A DNA stretch of 64,000 nucleotides from Bryum argenteum (lineage: Eukaryota; Streptophyta; Bryopsida; Bryales; Bryaceae). How positions within the stretch are numbered: the first letter of the stretch is position 1; the number at the start of each line of letters is the position of its first letter. The notes under the pieces are model-generated. The model was not told the origin of the DNA. It made no database searches and saw only the letters and a program-made list of their open reading frames with translations. A program made the position numbers and the translations under genes. Shown piece by piece: positions 49,159-60,813 of this stretch. The stretch covers positions 5,810,727-5,874,726 of the forward strand of contig CM073327.1 of NCBI GenBank assembly GCA_037043015.1, given 5' to 3'.

Positions 49159-50740
49159 CTAACTTTGGCTTATGGCCTGAGCGATCGACGGAGAGACCGA
49201 CCGATTGACCTACCGAGCGACTGACCGATGTCGACCGATGGACCGACCGATGGACCGAGCGACCGGTCGGTGTCTTGCGCTCCTCTCTTCCTCTCTCACT
49301 CACCAATGCTCCCTCATCTCTCCACTTCTCCCTTCTTCTTCCTCCTCTTGCTTGCATTTAAGAATTGTCTATTTTTAGGTACCTGACATTGTACCTACAA
49401 TCTAAATCAGGGCATTAATCCACATGCCGATTTTGTCAGGGGAATGTCGAGAAGATCTTCTTTTCATAGAAGGGAATGTTTTACTCAAAAGATCTTATGG
49501 GCTTGGACACACATGAAAAATAGAACTTATTATAAATAACCCCTCATTGTTCATATGAATCTTAACTATCCATGAATCACTTGGAATTCTTTAGGGGTAC
49601 AATGTCATGCTTTGATAGAATTTGCAATATATTCACATTGACTTATGATAATGAAAAATATTATAGTTACTAACCATTTACGGATCTAAGTATCTAAGCA
49701 AATTTTATTTGAATCCAAATGGGTGGTTGTTTATTTAACCCCTAAAGGCTAGGGGGGGGGGGTTTGAAGGAAAAATGAATGTGTTAAGAAATGTGAGTTT
49801 TCTAACTCTTGTAAACTTTCTTCCCAAAGACAATATAAAAACCTTAATTCTAAGATTAAATTGTTGTAGTTGAAATCCTCATAACAATTAATAATTCTCT
49901 TGTAATAGATTAAAGACACCTAAACTTTCAATAGCAAAATAAAATTCTCATTTCTATTCTTAGTACTTATTTATTTGTATGGTTTCCTTAAGTTTTATCT
50001 TATATGATAAAGGCCAATACTTATCTATGAAGAATACTACTAGTTTTCTTTTATAATAAGTTATTCAATATTAAGCAAACCTTGTCATGTTTGTGATTAA
50101 AGGAGTTGGTGTGAAAAATACATGATTCCAAACTAGGTAGTACATACCATAAGTAGTACGAAGTAGGTAATATCTTCCGGACCATGATAATAAGATTAAA
50201 TGAATCATCAATCAATTCACAAAAGTAACTTAAGTATGGTTAAATTTTAGATAAAATAAAGAGATCTTAATCCCTAGATATCCTTGATGCGAAATTGCCT
50301 AAATTCTTCATGCTTGTAAAGCCTCATTTGAAGCAATGTTTAGAAAGATCCAACCGTAGGATCTTAAAGTTAAATTGAATTTTTAGTGACTTGTAAAATT
50401 TAAACCGTCGATTCTTTTCCATTAGTGAGATCGTAATGCTCAAAGCAAGGAAAATCTTATTTGGGCGGGAACCCCAAATAGTGTAATCTGGATCTTGAAA
50501 AACTTTAGGGAGGGAGTTGTTAAGAAATTCAAAATGGTTGTTGGAATAAATTAGAATAGGGTTAGGGTTAAGAGGAGTGGCCGCCATCCTTAGCTCCCCA
50601 CCAAGGCGGCTTCGGACGCCCATGCCTTCCGGGGAAATTTAAAAAAAAAATTAAATAAAAAAAAATAAAAAAAATCTAAATTTAGAATCCGGTCGCTCCG
50701 TCCGATCGGTCGGGCCGACCGGATTCTAAATTTAGATTTT
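49159..50740. repeat. Foldback right arm
   Basis: Reverse complement of the left arm, lacking about 900 bases present there between 47.25 and 48.15 kb. It also contains the nested hairpin near 50676-50740. Reading frames that appear on both strands here are consequences of the inversion. Confidence 0.9.
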
Positions 50741-53100
50741 TTTTTTTTTTTTTCTTCGGTCCGGCCGACCGATCAGACGGCCTGGCCATCAGCCATTAGC
50801 CTTTTTTTCTTTTTTTTTTAAATTTTATTTTATTTTTTTCTTTTTTTCTCGGTCGGGTCGACCGCCGACCGATCAGACGGCCACTGCTCTACCGGTCGCC
50901 CCGGGTTGGGCCGGTCGGCGGGCCAGTCGCCCGGGCCAAAGACCGGTCGCCCGGGCCGAAGATCGGTCGCCCCTTTTACCTTAGGTAAATAGTCCAAAAT
51001 CTCTAAGTCACGGACGCTCCCATAACCCCCTGCGGACGTCCGGACGTCCGGACGCTGTGACATCCCTGTTCCGGATGTGTAGATAAGTGACCGTAGACCA
51101 TGCAACTCTTTAAATTTTGCTGGATAATCGAAGGCATGTTTAAAGAATCCGACTCTATGATTGTGACGATTGATGTGCACCATGTCCAAAGAATTTTTGT
51201 GGGGAGTAATCAATCCCACGGATCTGGTGAGGATGGCACGAAATATACCACAAGACACATTGAGTTTATGTCAATCAAAGGCTCTTGATATTTTTAGGAA
51301 AATGCCTGTGACACCATGACTCAATCCTGAAGGTGCTCAAAAGTGTATGTATGATGTGCATGCCTTGAAAAAATTTGCGGAGCAAATCTTTGAGGCAATT
51401 GAGTGCAATTGAGGTCTACCTTTTCAAATATATCTCCACACGCCGTAAATTATTCTACACTAAAGTCCTTGTAGATCAGAGAGTTTGTCTTAGAATGGGA
51501 TATTAAGTAATGTATCGATAGGAAGCTATTTGTTTAAATAAAAACTTCCTTCAAGAGTAGACTCCAAGGTCCAGACTAGAGGACATGCAAATGAGCAAAA
51601 AACACGATATATTGGCAACGACACACTTAGAAACTTAAGGGTTAAGAACCAATTTTCATATAAGTCCATCTCCCTGACCCCTATAAAACAAAAAAATCAC
51701 TCCTTACAGTAAGTTTAGTTTGTGCTTGATAAAATAAACAGAGATAGAAATGAGTGTTCATGGAGACTATTCCTATCATTGTGTATAATAGAGTGGTCAA
51801 AACGGAGCAGTCCCCTAATGGAGCTATACTAATTTTCACTTAAAGGTTCATAATAGTTTCCCATAAAACAATACTATGTACTCATGTGTTACTTTAGGGC
51901 ACCATCTTAGAAACACCTATGCATCGAACTTCAAAAATTCACAACTCATTGTCAAAGAGTTCAAAAATGATGATTCCACTTGCTCTATCTTTACACAAAT
52001 TTTTCCCATGCACAAAAATTGCTTGCACTTGTGGCTTCCCCATAGATTTCCCGTAGTGAAAATTGAGTCATTAATGAGCACCTTGCTACATGAGGGTTTT
52101 TCATCACCTTGTCAGGTTGACTGTGATTAGTACAAAAAATGCTTCACTTGTAACCTCATAATTTTGAGATGATTGATATCACACATGCCATCTTGTGAGA
52201 TGTGATGATATGGTATTTAATACCTACTTTATATAAGGTAACCTCCTCAATTTTTTGCATGGCAAATTTGTAGCGAATGTAGAGTGGTGCGAGTAAGCAC
52301 TCGCACATTGTTAATCAACTAATCATCCTTCAAAGCTGATAAATCACCAATTTGGTCGTACAAACAAATTCTTAATTACATGTAAAATGAAGAATTACAT
52401 GTTCATCTCAAAAAATAAGAATTTCCCCCATCATCAGTATCATGCTTAGAAGATTCATCTTCAATAAGTAATAACTAAGTAAGTACAGGCTTCAATGAAG
52501 TTTGCAAGGACACTTTATGTTCCATGTTAGTTTAGGACTTAAAACTACTATTCTAAAATCTGAATCCTTAAACTCTTAAATGATAATGTCCTTAGGGTCT
52601 TTGTGACCTTGTTGAAAACCCGTAAATGTAATTAAAGGTGTATGAGCTACTCTACGTTTACTAATACCTTGTAATAACCTTATTGTAGATAGTGTAAATC
52701 AAATTTAGAACTATTCACTTACATGGATAACAAGATCAGTATGTATCCATACTTGAAATGAATGAGATATCTACCTTAAGGTGGAAATTCTACTCAAAAA
52801 TATATTGCAATAAATATTCCTCTTACTCAAAAGTTCTTTACCTTCATCCCAATAACACCCTAGTACATGAAAAATATTCTTGGTTAGAAGAATAGCCTTG
52901 TAATGGTAAAATTGCCTTAAACATTAAAAGGAAATAAAATTGTAAAGCAAACTTCTTGTGCTAAAATGCATGCGATGCGCATTCCGAATAATTTGAATGG
53001 AGTTGAATCTTCTATCACAACGACTATAGTCATGTTTTAAATTGACCCAAAAAAACAAAGTTGAAAGTTGTAACGTATAAGTGAACAAAGGAGAAATGTC

Positions 53101-53880
53101 CTCAAGCACCACTTGTTATTTCACTTCTTATGATTCCGTATCTAGTACCAATTGAAAGCTATCTTTGGCAAATAAATCCGAGAACAAGGGTACTGAATAA
53201 TATGTCAAGAACAGAATCATATAAAAAACCTTCAAAATTACTTTCGTCTTGAATGATTAGCTTGCAATGGTAAACTATGCTCTATGTTTTGAACCCTTGA
53301 ACACAACTGAAGGTACTTGCAAAAGATTGAAAAGAATCCATGCCATACTAGTTTGAATCAAACCTCCCATAAGATTGTACTAGGCTTCAAAATTTGCTCT
53401 TCAACAAACCATTTCCTTAGCATCATGCAAAATAATCAAGATATCTCTTTATTTTGATGAAATTTCAGGAAAAACCTCAAATTACAAAAATGATCTGAAA
53501 AGACATGCTAAAATGCTCCAACATATAATATGACATTGGTCATTCATCATTATAATCTCAAAATTAATAAGGAAAGACTGTGTGAAATTGAAAGCATACA
53601 TGTAAGTACAAGTCAAACACAAAATTTTATATGACATTCAAGAGTACCACACATAAATATGCCTCAATGTACGTAAAGGCCAACTATTAATAGACAAATA
53701 GAGAGTTCTAAAGTTATTCAGGTTTATGATCAAAATCAAAAACATCTATAGTAGGTTCTAACAAAGAAAGTCAAAAACACCTATAATACATAATAGTTAA
53801 GGAATTTCGGAAGGTATTGTTGTGACCCACTAACACATTTTAGTGATTCCAAACTCCTTTGGCACAAGAGATGGTCCCAG
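53101..53880. other. Intergenic, no gene seen
   Basis: AT-rich sequence between the end of block B and the small-protein gene. It has no counterpart in block A, where the gene remnant follows almost directly. Either gained in B or lost in A. Confidence 0.4.
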
Positions 53881-53902
53881 CAGAAGAGGGCAACGTTGTC
53901 TC

Positions 53903-54148
53903 TCAAAAGTCAAGAGGTGGTGGCAAGTCGAATGATAGGAAGCCTTGAGTGCTCTTCCGCAGAGCTCCCGAAGTGCCCGCTTCCACATCAAACAGTGGAT
54001 GGGGCATAACTAGATTGTTGATGCCACGAGCTACCGGCGCGGCAATAGGGGCTGCCATACCGACACCGACCGGAGCCGCAACGACCAAGGGAGCAGGAGC
54101 TGCAGCTGGCGGCTGGGCGTTCACGCCAGGTTCATTTGCTTGCGCCAT
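53903..54148 (-). CDS. Ala/Pro-rich small protein family, member 4
   Basis: 81 aa, the only copy in the window with intact start, middle and end. It begins MAQANEPGVNAQPPAAAPAP, almost the same start as the 43.7-kb copy. It has an Ala/Val/Pro-rich middle and ends LFDVEAGTSGA, RKSTQGFLS, FDLPPPLDF. No signal peptide, membrane segment or known domain was recognised. A CTCCTGTAG acceptor lies about 40 bases upstream of the ATG, which would allow a 5'UTR intron. Conservation of start and C-terminus between copies whose middle varies suggests selection on the C-terminal motif. The function is unknown. Confidence 0.55.
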   Translation of the reverse strand: MAQANEPGVNAQPPAAAPAPLVVAAPVGVGMAAPIAAPVARGINNLVMPHPLFDVEAGTSGALRKSTQGFLSFDLPPPLDF

Positions 54149-54940
54149 TGCTACCGATCAGCAAATCTCTTCGACACTGCGCACAACTACAGGAGAATCA
54201 TTTTGCAAAAGTACAATCAGATGGAAGTTGATTAGAGAGAATTTCGTAGTTATCAGCAAACGCGCGCAACTGCTTCAAATTCGACTCAATAAGCCGCCGT
54301 CTGTTTTTCAGCATTCATCTTTTGTAGGAAGAATTACTGTGCATGGAACGTACGCTGACTTTCGTAAATCAAAACAGAACAATAAACGATCTCGACGGCG
54401 TTGAATTATGTCAAGGTGTGCACATAGATCACTAGTCTCAACGAGCTCAGCTATCACTGAAGCGTCTAGTAGCATCAACAGACACACAATCATGACGTCC
54501 AGATGTACCCAGGCACAGAAATTTCTAGCAGAATGAAGAATTTCAAAACGATAACCACGTAATATCAGCAATCAAACCGAATGGACTTGTAAATCCTCAA
54601 CGAAGATCACTAACGGAAACTCTTATTTCTAGCCCTGCTATCGGTTCAAGCGTTAATGAGCTACAGTTGATCGGTACAAGTAGGTACACTACGTATGTTA
54701 CAATGGAAAGGAAGCAAATGAGACATACAGCTCAGTCTGATCGTCGTCGTCGCGAACAGAGTGTGAGAGGCAGAGGAGAAACGAGTTCTAGAACGGAGTC
54801 TACCAAGTGCATGACATGTATATATACTCCACTGAGTAGGGGTCAAGGATTTTCCAATATGATTCGTCCGGTCGAATTTATTATTATTCTAGGATGACTC
54901 CCACGATATAGGCCTGCCGGCACTGTTTCCATTAATGCTT

Positions 54941-55145
54941 TTCACTGTTTCCCCATTGATGCAGTTCACTGTTCCATTTATGCTGTTCAGGCCAATGGAA
55001 GCTGTTTCACTGTTAAGTTTCCCCATTGATGCTGTTCACTGTTCCATTTATGCTGTTCAGGCCAATGGAAGCTGTTTCACTGTTAAGTTTCCCCATTGAT
55101 GCTGTTCACTGTTCCATTTATGCTGTTCTGGTCCAATGGAAGATG
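54941..55145. repeat. Three 70-bp tandem repeats
   Basis: CCCCATTGATGC begins at 54951, 55021 and 55091, a period of exactly 70. Each unit also has TTCACTGTTCCATTTATGCT and GGCCAATGGAAG. Units are almost identical, so the array is young. A (CTT)n tract follows near 55230. Confidence 0.9.
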
Positions 55146-57000
55146 TGTGTGTGACCCCAAGATGGGCCCGACACATTTTCTATGGTTATGACCTGCCGGA
55201 CTCTGTGCGGTGGATCTCCAAGACGAACAGTCTTCTTCTTCTTCTTCTTCTGTTTTCAGCAGCAGAGGGGAGGGGAATTTAAAATCCTGTTATTTTCCAC
55301 CAGCATTTGTTATTAGATAAATGACTCTTTTTCCAATTTTCTTTTTTGAAGAATGACAATTGATCCATTCCCAACTTTATGCAATTTCTTAAAAATTCAA
55401 TTTTGAGTTAACTAGTACGTACGTACTCAATCCATGAAGTGAGGAGACAAATACTATGCAGAAAGAAGAACATGAGAGACAAGAACGTAATCCAAATTGA
55501 AAGCATCGCATTTCAGCTAATAGAATGGTTCAAAAGATTTTGATGTCTTAGTAGGCTTTGGTTTTACGTTAAGGAACTTGGACAATTTGACAAGAACAAT
55601 ATGATGTCACTTTCAACAATCTTAGATGGACAAAAAATTAGTTAGAAACCTTCTCACTAAGTTGATGATCTATGAGAAGAAGGATTTTTTTTGGAAAATT
55701 GGGACTTGCGGCAATCTCTATTTAATTAAAATAAAAAGTGCATCGAGACATTCTTGATACAAGAAAGTCTTGTGGGAATATGCCTTGTTCAAGCATGTCC
55801 TTGCAACTTGAAATACTTTTAGGACCGCAAGGACTAAGGCACTCACAAGATGACATACGTCATATTTTATGTTAATATCCTAGAGAAACATAGGGTACAG
55901 GTGATATTGTGTTAAATCGAGTCTTTTGACAAATTCTATATCAAAATCCAAAAGAACATGGGGGTGCAAGTGCAAAGTTTTGACATTGAATCTTTTGGCA
56001 ATTGTTTTTTTAGCATGGATATCCTAATTACTTGGACATTTGTAGATCAAGAAAGATTCTTTCTTGTCAAAAAGCCCCCATTAAGATAGATTGGTGCAAG
56101 AAGTAAAATATCATACACTAACAACCCTAGGAAAAGAGAGCAACTTCTTCAACAAATTCAAGAATCTTGGCCTTATGAGTCGGGAACCAGCCTCAATGGC
56201 GTATTTCGGATATTCATTGATTAGACGTTCATTCTTGGTGACTTCAGACCTAGCATGGACAAATGTCCAGCTTTACCGGAGAGGGTAGAAGAAGCTTTTG
56301 CAACATCAACTTTGCAATAAAGTTGCCCATTATATCTGTCAAAATGAAAGTTATTGAATATTAACACCCTTGTGAGAGCGTGAGAGCGCTCTCTTGTTTA
56401 AATGTTGTTAATAATGACTTTTATTAATGAAGTGTTTGCAAACCATGACATCTTGAGGTAAATTGATGAATATACAATAATTTAGTTTTGAATGCAATTT
56501 GTATATTAGGGGTTAGTTGTTGCAAAGCCTTTGATGGGAGGTTTAAGACTAATTTAAGCTTTAAGGTGTGGAAGGACTAGAGGAGGAAAAATTCCCCCTA
56601 GTGGATCCAATTGATGATGGAGAAGAACTAGAGGAGGAAAAACTCCCCCTAGTGAATCCTAAATTAGAAATAGGGTTAGTTGCTTAAATTAGAATTGAAC
56701 GTTTTACCATGGGCTTTGTGCAACTAGTCTTTGATGTCCATGTTGTGTTTGAAATTTGATTGTTGTAAGTCTCATCCATCTAACCTTGTGGTAGCATGTG
56801 AGGCTACATTCATTGATGAAGTGGTTGATGGAATGGAGGCTTCAAGGACGGAGCGCGTGGAATGGCGGTTATTCATCTATGGAGGCTTTAGTTAGGGCTT
56901 GGGCCTTAGTTAGGCTTTAGGGTGAGCCGCCTCTTTGGCGGCTCTCATTTTCTACTTAATAGCTTGTTTCCAAGCTAGCATCACCCACTCAATCTAGTTA
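55146..57000. other. Unassigned AT-rich DNA
   Basis: No supported gene. A duplicated segment GAACTAGAGGAGGAAAAACT occurs near 56572-56600 and 56624-56652. A short frame at 56091-56288 has no recognisable family. A degraded retroelement is possible but not shown. Confidence 0.4.
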
Positions 57001-57002
57001 CA

Positions 57003-57200
57003 GTAAGAGAAGGAAGGCCATAGGCCTCCTTCTCCTCCGTCTTGTTTGTCTCATATCTTGTTTGTCTACCTCTTCTTCTTTGTACTGTTTAGTTAGAGTA
57101 GGAGAAGGAAGGCCATGGGCCTCCTTCTCCTTCATCTTGTTTGTCTTATATCTTGTTTGTCTACCTCTTCTTCTTTGTAATGCTTAGTTAGAGTAAGAGT
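57003..57200. repeat. 95-bp tandem duplication
   Basis: GGAAGGCCATAGGCCTCCTT at 57012 recurs at 57107, followed in both by CTTGTTTGTCT and CTACCTCTTCTTCTTTGTA. A partial third unit may follow near 57195. Confidence 0.75.
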
Positions 57201-57369
57201 AGGGAGGCAGGTGGACCTCCCTCTCAATTTTGTTTCTTTTGAATTCTTCTTGAATTGCTTAGTTGTTGGTAGAAGGAGGCCGTAGGCCCCTTTCACTCAA
57301 TTCTCTCAATCCCCATCAAATGTCTCTCGGTCTTTCCCTCATCAGTCGCTCAATTCTTCTTTGAATTGA

Positions 57370-57830
57370 TTGAGATTTTTGTGGTAGGTAGCTTGTAAGT
57401 AGAGCTTTCCAACGGTAGTAAGCATGCTCAAATCCGAGTTGTAGAGAGGGAAAAATTTGCTCCCAAAGTCGGGGTGTCAAAAACGGTTTCCCCCCGGCAG
57501 TGAACAAATCAGCTGTGTTCAAACAACAATCAGTCACGGAGTTTTTTTCCTATGCTATTGAGATTTTTAGGGCACATAGAGCTCCAAAAGAGCTTTCCAG
57601 AGGTATATGGTATGCTCCAATCTGATCTTTAGAGAGGGAGAAACACCCCTCCAAAGTTGGGGGTGTTGAAGGGTTTTCTCGCCGGCGGTTAAACGAAGTA
57701 CGCCCCAGTATTTTGGCCATCAGTCCTCGGGTTTTGATCCTATGCTTCTGAGATTTTGGGATTGAGTGCGAAATTGACTTAGCTTTCCAAAAAGCTATGG
57801 CACGCCCAAATCGGAGCTAAGATGAAGCGA
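57370..57830. repeat. Diverged ~200-bp tandem units
   Basis: Three loosely similar units each contain GAGATTTT..., AGCTTTCCA(A/G), a CCAAATC or CCAATCT site and AGAGAGGG(A/G)A. The pattern resembles a decayed retroelement leader or an old satellite. The assignment is uncertain. Confidence 0.45.
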
Positions 57831-58645
57831 TGGTAAGCCAGAAACCGGAAGAGGGTTAAAAGGAGGCCGGCGGGGGTTTTCTTCTTCACTTCCCCTTGTT
57901 TCTTCTTCATTTCTTCTCGTCTTCTCTTCTCCCTTGTTCCTCTCTTCATGTGTTGTTCTCGTCAATCCCCTTGTGGCCAAAAGCCACTCCATGGTGGTTT
58001 TTTGGCTCACACCCTTTATCTTACAAATTTACAATATATTACTAATTTTCATAGTAGGCAAACATTGTTTGTTCCAAAAAGGTATCTATCACTTGAAGGG
58101 GGTAGTTTGTTTAATTTGAGTGAGTGTGTCACTGTGTGAGTGAGTGCCATCATGATCTCACGCACGGCCGGTTGGATCCGGGCCCATGAGGTGTCGTTTA
58201 ATGCAAATTTTTACGTAGGGGTGCGGGCAATAATTGGATCATGAAGTGGGTCATCGAACACCAAGATATTGAATTTTGAATTATTTATGGCCTTAGAAAT
58301 ACTGCAAATTATTTATAGGGGCGTACTAGTATAAATTTAAGTGACGATTAACCCCATATTCGTTATATTGGGAAATATGCAGGACTTTGGGAGTTTTAAG
58401 AGTAGAGAATCATCTGAAATATTTATGAATGTTAAGCATAAAGTACTAGATCATGCATCAAACATGATATGAATATATGTAAAAAGAGACATAACTTTGA
58501 ACAAACAATAGAAAAAGGATGGGAATAAAAGAATATTCCATTTATTCGCTTGTAAGTATCAATCATGATTCACAAAATATGCCATATAAGAGTGATGATT
58601 ATCAAATCTATACAAAATTACTTCTGTAGTTAATAGATGTAACTA

Positions 58646-59395
58646 CTACGGAGTTCCACCATAAGCAACAATACGAGATTGGATGAATGCTCGTTGACGC
58701 CGACGTGTCCAGCTAGAATCATTGTCTTGCATCAATGGACTATCAAGAAGGCGTTGCACTCTTTCGCGACGCCGGTCCTCAATGCTTGACTTAGGTAGCG
58801 AGTGACGGCGGTTTTCTCACGAAGGCTTGATTGCTCGTTGTTCCGTAGACTTCAAAGGACATGCATTTGGACTCTCCAAAACAGGATCCTGAACAAAATG
58901 AAACAATGGCATTTCTTATAAGTGAACGAGCGAATAGATACATACATGCAATAGGTAGCATATGAGTACAATGTCTAAGAATTGTGTAACGTATAAGAGT
59001 GTATAGCAGTAGATCTACAAATAGTTATTCGTTCTTGCAAATACTTAACTCAAAAGCACTAAATGCACAGTGGAACAAACCTTTACAAAAGCTTCATCAG
59101 AAATATCCGCGTCAATGTCGTATAACATACGCTTCGTAGGCGTACATGTAATTTGAAGAGGAGAACCATTCTGATTTATTGTTGGAGGCGACACAGGGGA
59201 AGCCGATTGCGACACCTTTGGAGGTGATGACTTAGTGACAGGGCTGTTAACTACTCCATCTTCTACTGCCATTGTCGAAAAATCCATGGTAGATTGAGCC
59301 GTTTCAGCAGACTGCAATAATCGTCCTCTACTCCGAAGTGAAGGCCCGAAATCCGCAGCATTCATCAGAAAATCCACAGAAGCACGACAATCACC
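58646..59395 (-). pseudogene. Two-exon fragment with internal TGA, unknown
   Basis: Exon 59395-59081 (105 codons, reading CRASVDFLMNAADFGPSLRS through to DISDEAFVK) joins in phase to 58888-58646, where DPVLESPNACPLKSTEQRA runs into TGA at 58819-58817. The same frame then continues with SLPKSSIEDRRRERVQRLLD to a TAG at 58648-58646. The composition after the TGA looks coding. It could be the 3' part of the phosphatase gene just upstream, because a CAA/GTAATT donor lies about 30 bases past the phosphatase stop in the right phase. No domain was recognised. Confidence 0.45.
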
Positions 59396-59551
59396 CTGCG
59401 TAATCTATTTCAACAATTTTTCAAACTGAAAATTCAGAAACCAATGAAAAGTCCTACAAAGCTACTACGGGAGGTTCACATCCTAAGATACAAATTCAAA
59501 TTAGAATCAAAGGGTCGAAAATTACTTGACAATAGAATATAAAATAATTTT

Positions 59552-60513
59552 TCATTCTATTAATGCCTTTTGTATATCATTATACAGATCTAATGATGCA
59601 CGATCATCATATATCATGGCACGTCCAAAGGGTAACGATGACCGAAACTTGCTAAGGGAACCGTCAAACTCATGGAGCTCAAACAGATACGGCAAAACCT
59701 CATCTAACAAAATAGAATCCTTGTGTGCCCTATTGTCCTTGTGAGACCAGGATGGTAGTAAAATAACATTTTCCCGCTGATTAAGCACGTGCTTAACCGG
59801 ACTATCATCTATGATGAGCGTATTAGCCTCTGTATAAAAACCATCAAAACTATTGAAGAGATGAGCTGACAAGGTCTTAAGGAAGATAGACTTCTGAGTT
59901 CCCGGTTCCTTCATGAACAATGGTCTACTCCCACCAGATTTCAAGGGAATCATGTCACAGTCTTCTTGACCAAGAATTCGCAGTGGCCTTATAGGGTTTA
60001 TAGGACCGAAGAGAAAATCACAAATGGCTTCTGTGGTTGTTCTCATCATCAAACTCCAAACCGTGATGGTAGCAAACGATGCCACCCGAGAGACGAAGTC
60101 CTTACAGTTGGGCCTCACCCATACAAGCTTCTTCCCCACCTCGGTTGGCAACGTGGCCGAGTGAATACGGAAGTCACGATTTCTGTATCCTTTAGCTTCC
60201 CAAAATGGGGGACAACTGCAGAGGATACCATTGAGGTCGAGAACAACATTTAACCAAGTACTGGAGGATTTGCTTGGAACCCGACCTATGTCTTCTCTAG
60301 AAATTAAATCATTGACCGATGCGTCGTTGACCTGAAATGAAAACGGCGCACCACGACAAAATTACTGGGGAGCTTTCGTCACTGGTGCGATGAATTCAAG
60401 GTCAGAAACATAAAGTACATCCGCAACGATGGCATGGGTGAGAGCAGTGTTTGTGGAACAGAAAATACCTGATTATCATAATTGCTCTCCTCTAAGTCAA
60501 CCTGAACACCCAT
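59552..60513 (-). CDS. FCP1/NIF-like HAD phosphatase
   Basis: Exons 60513-60469 and 60331-59552 join in phase to 274 aa, starting MGVQVDLEESNYDNQ. The NLI-interacting-factor/FCP1 fold is suggested by LNVVLDLNGIL (about residues 46-56), WVRPNCKDFVSRVASFATI, then LIIDDSP and the C-terminal SLPFGRAMIYDD. In phosphatases of this family the first motif is DxDx(T/V); here it is DLNGI, so the second Asp is Asn and catalysis may be altered. An in-frame 68-codon acidic segment (60732-60526) precedes, ended by one TAG, then four codons to this ATG; it may be a lost N-terminus or a uORF. The real gene could be longer at both ends. Confidence 0.65.
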
Positions 60514-60792
60514 TGACTCGAGTGACTACTGAGTGCAATCTATCTCATCACGGACAACAACAACATTATGTGTATGTGAGACATCATGTATTTTGAGTGT
60601 GTCCTCAACCGATGGAACCCGCTCATGGTGATAACATTCAAGCGTGACATCATCCATGACTGGAACATCGATTGCTTCGTCATCCAAATTAACATCTGAC
60701 AAGCAATACAAATTCATGGAATCAGGAAACAATAAGATGGAGGAAATAGAATATGGGAGCCATCAAGAAGCAGATAGGAAAAAGGGCAACAC

Positions 60793-60813
60793 TTTAGCTC
60801 GAGTCGAGCTAAA
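60793..60813. repeat. 21-base palindrome, copy 1
   Basis: TTTAGCTCGAGTCGAGCTAA plus A is a palindrome around one central base. Two longer versions lie at 61827-61853 and 61859-61885. Confidence 0.8.

Larger units (their letters stand above)
46274..51068. mobile_element. Giant foldback hAT-type element, 4.8 kb
   Basis: Ends are CAGGGATGTCA and TGACATCCCTG, with an exact 8-bp duplication TTCCGGAT at 46266-46273 and 51069-51076. Block A has an equal-length unduplicated target at about 33053-33060. An 8-bp duplication and CAGGG ends indicate hAT. The interior is a huge inverted repeat: about 46634-49138 pairs with 49159-50740 around a 20-base A-run. The left arm has some 900 extra bases (about 47245-48147). 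The outer parts carry dense GGTCGACCG/CCGATCGG motifs, expected as transposase-binding subterminal repeats. No transposase frame was found, so mobility would need help in trans. Confidence 0.93.
45290..53100. repeat. Long duplicated block, copy B
   Basis: Counterpart of 32290-34886 plus 42418-42530. It is interrupted by the PIF-like MITE at 45388-45977 and the foldback element at 46274-51068. Outside those insertions it stays alignable with A by eye, with scattered substitutions and indels. Its last 100 bases match the sequence just after the LINE in A. Confidence 0.75.

Noticed and set aside
48896..49357. Similar Arg-rich open frames on both strands starting MQARGGRRREKW
   Set aside because: Both lie in the centre of the foldback element. 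The identical peptide on opposite strands is a consequence of the inverted repeat.
57316..57537. Open frame on the reverse strand in the 57-kb repeats
   Set aside because: Lies in diverged tandem units; the frame is not kept between units.
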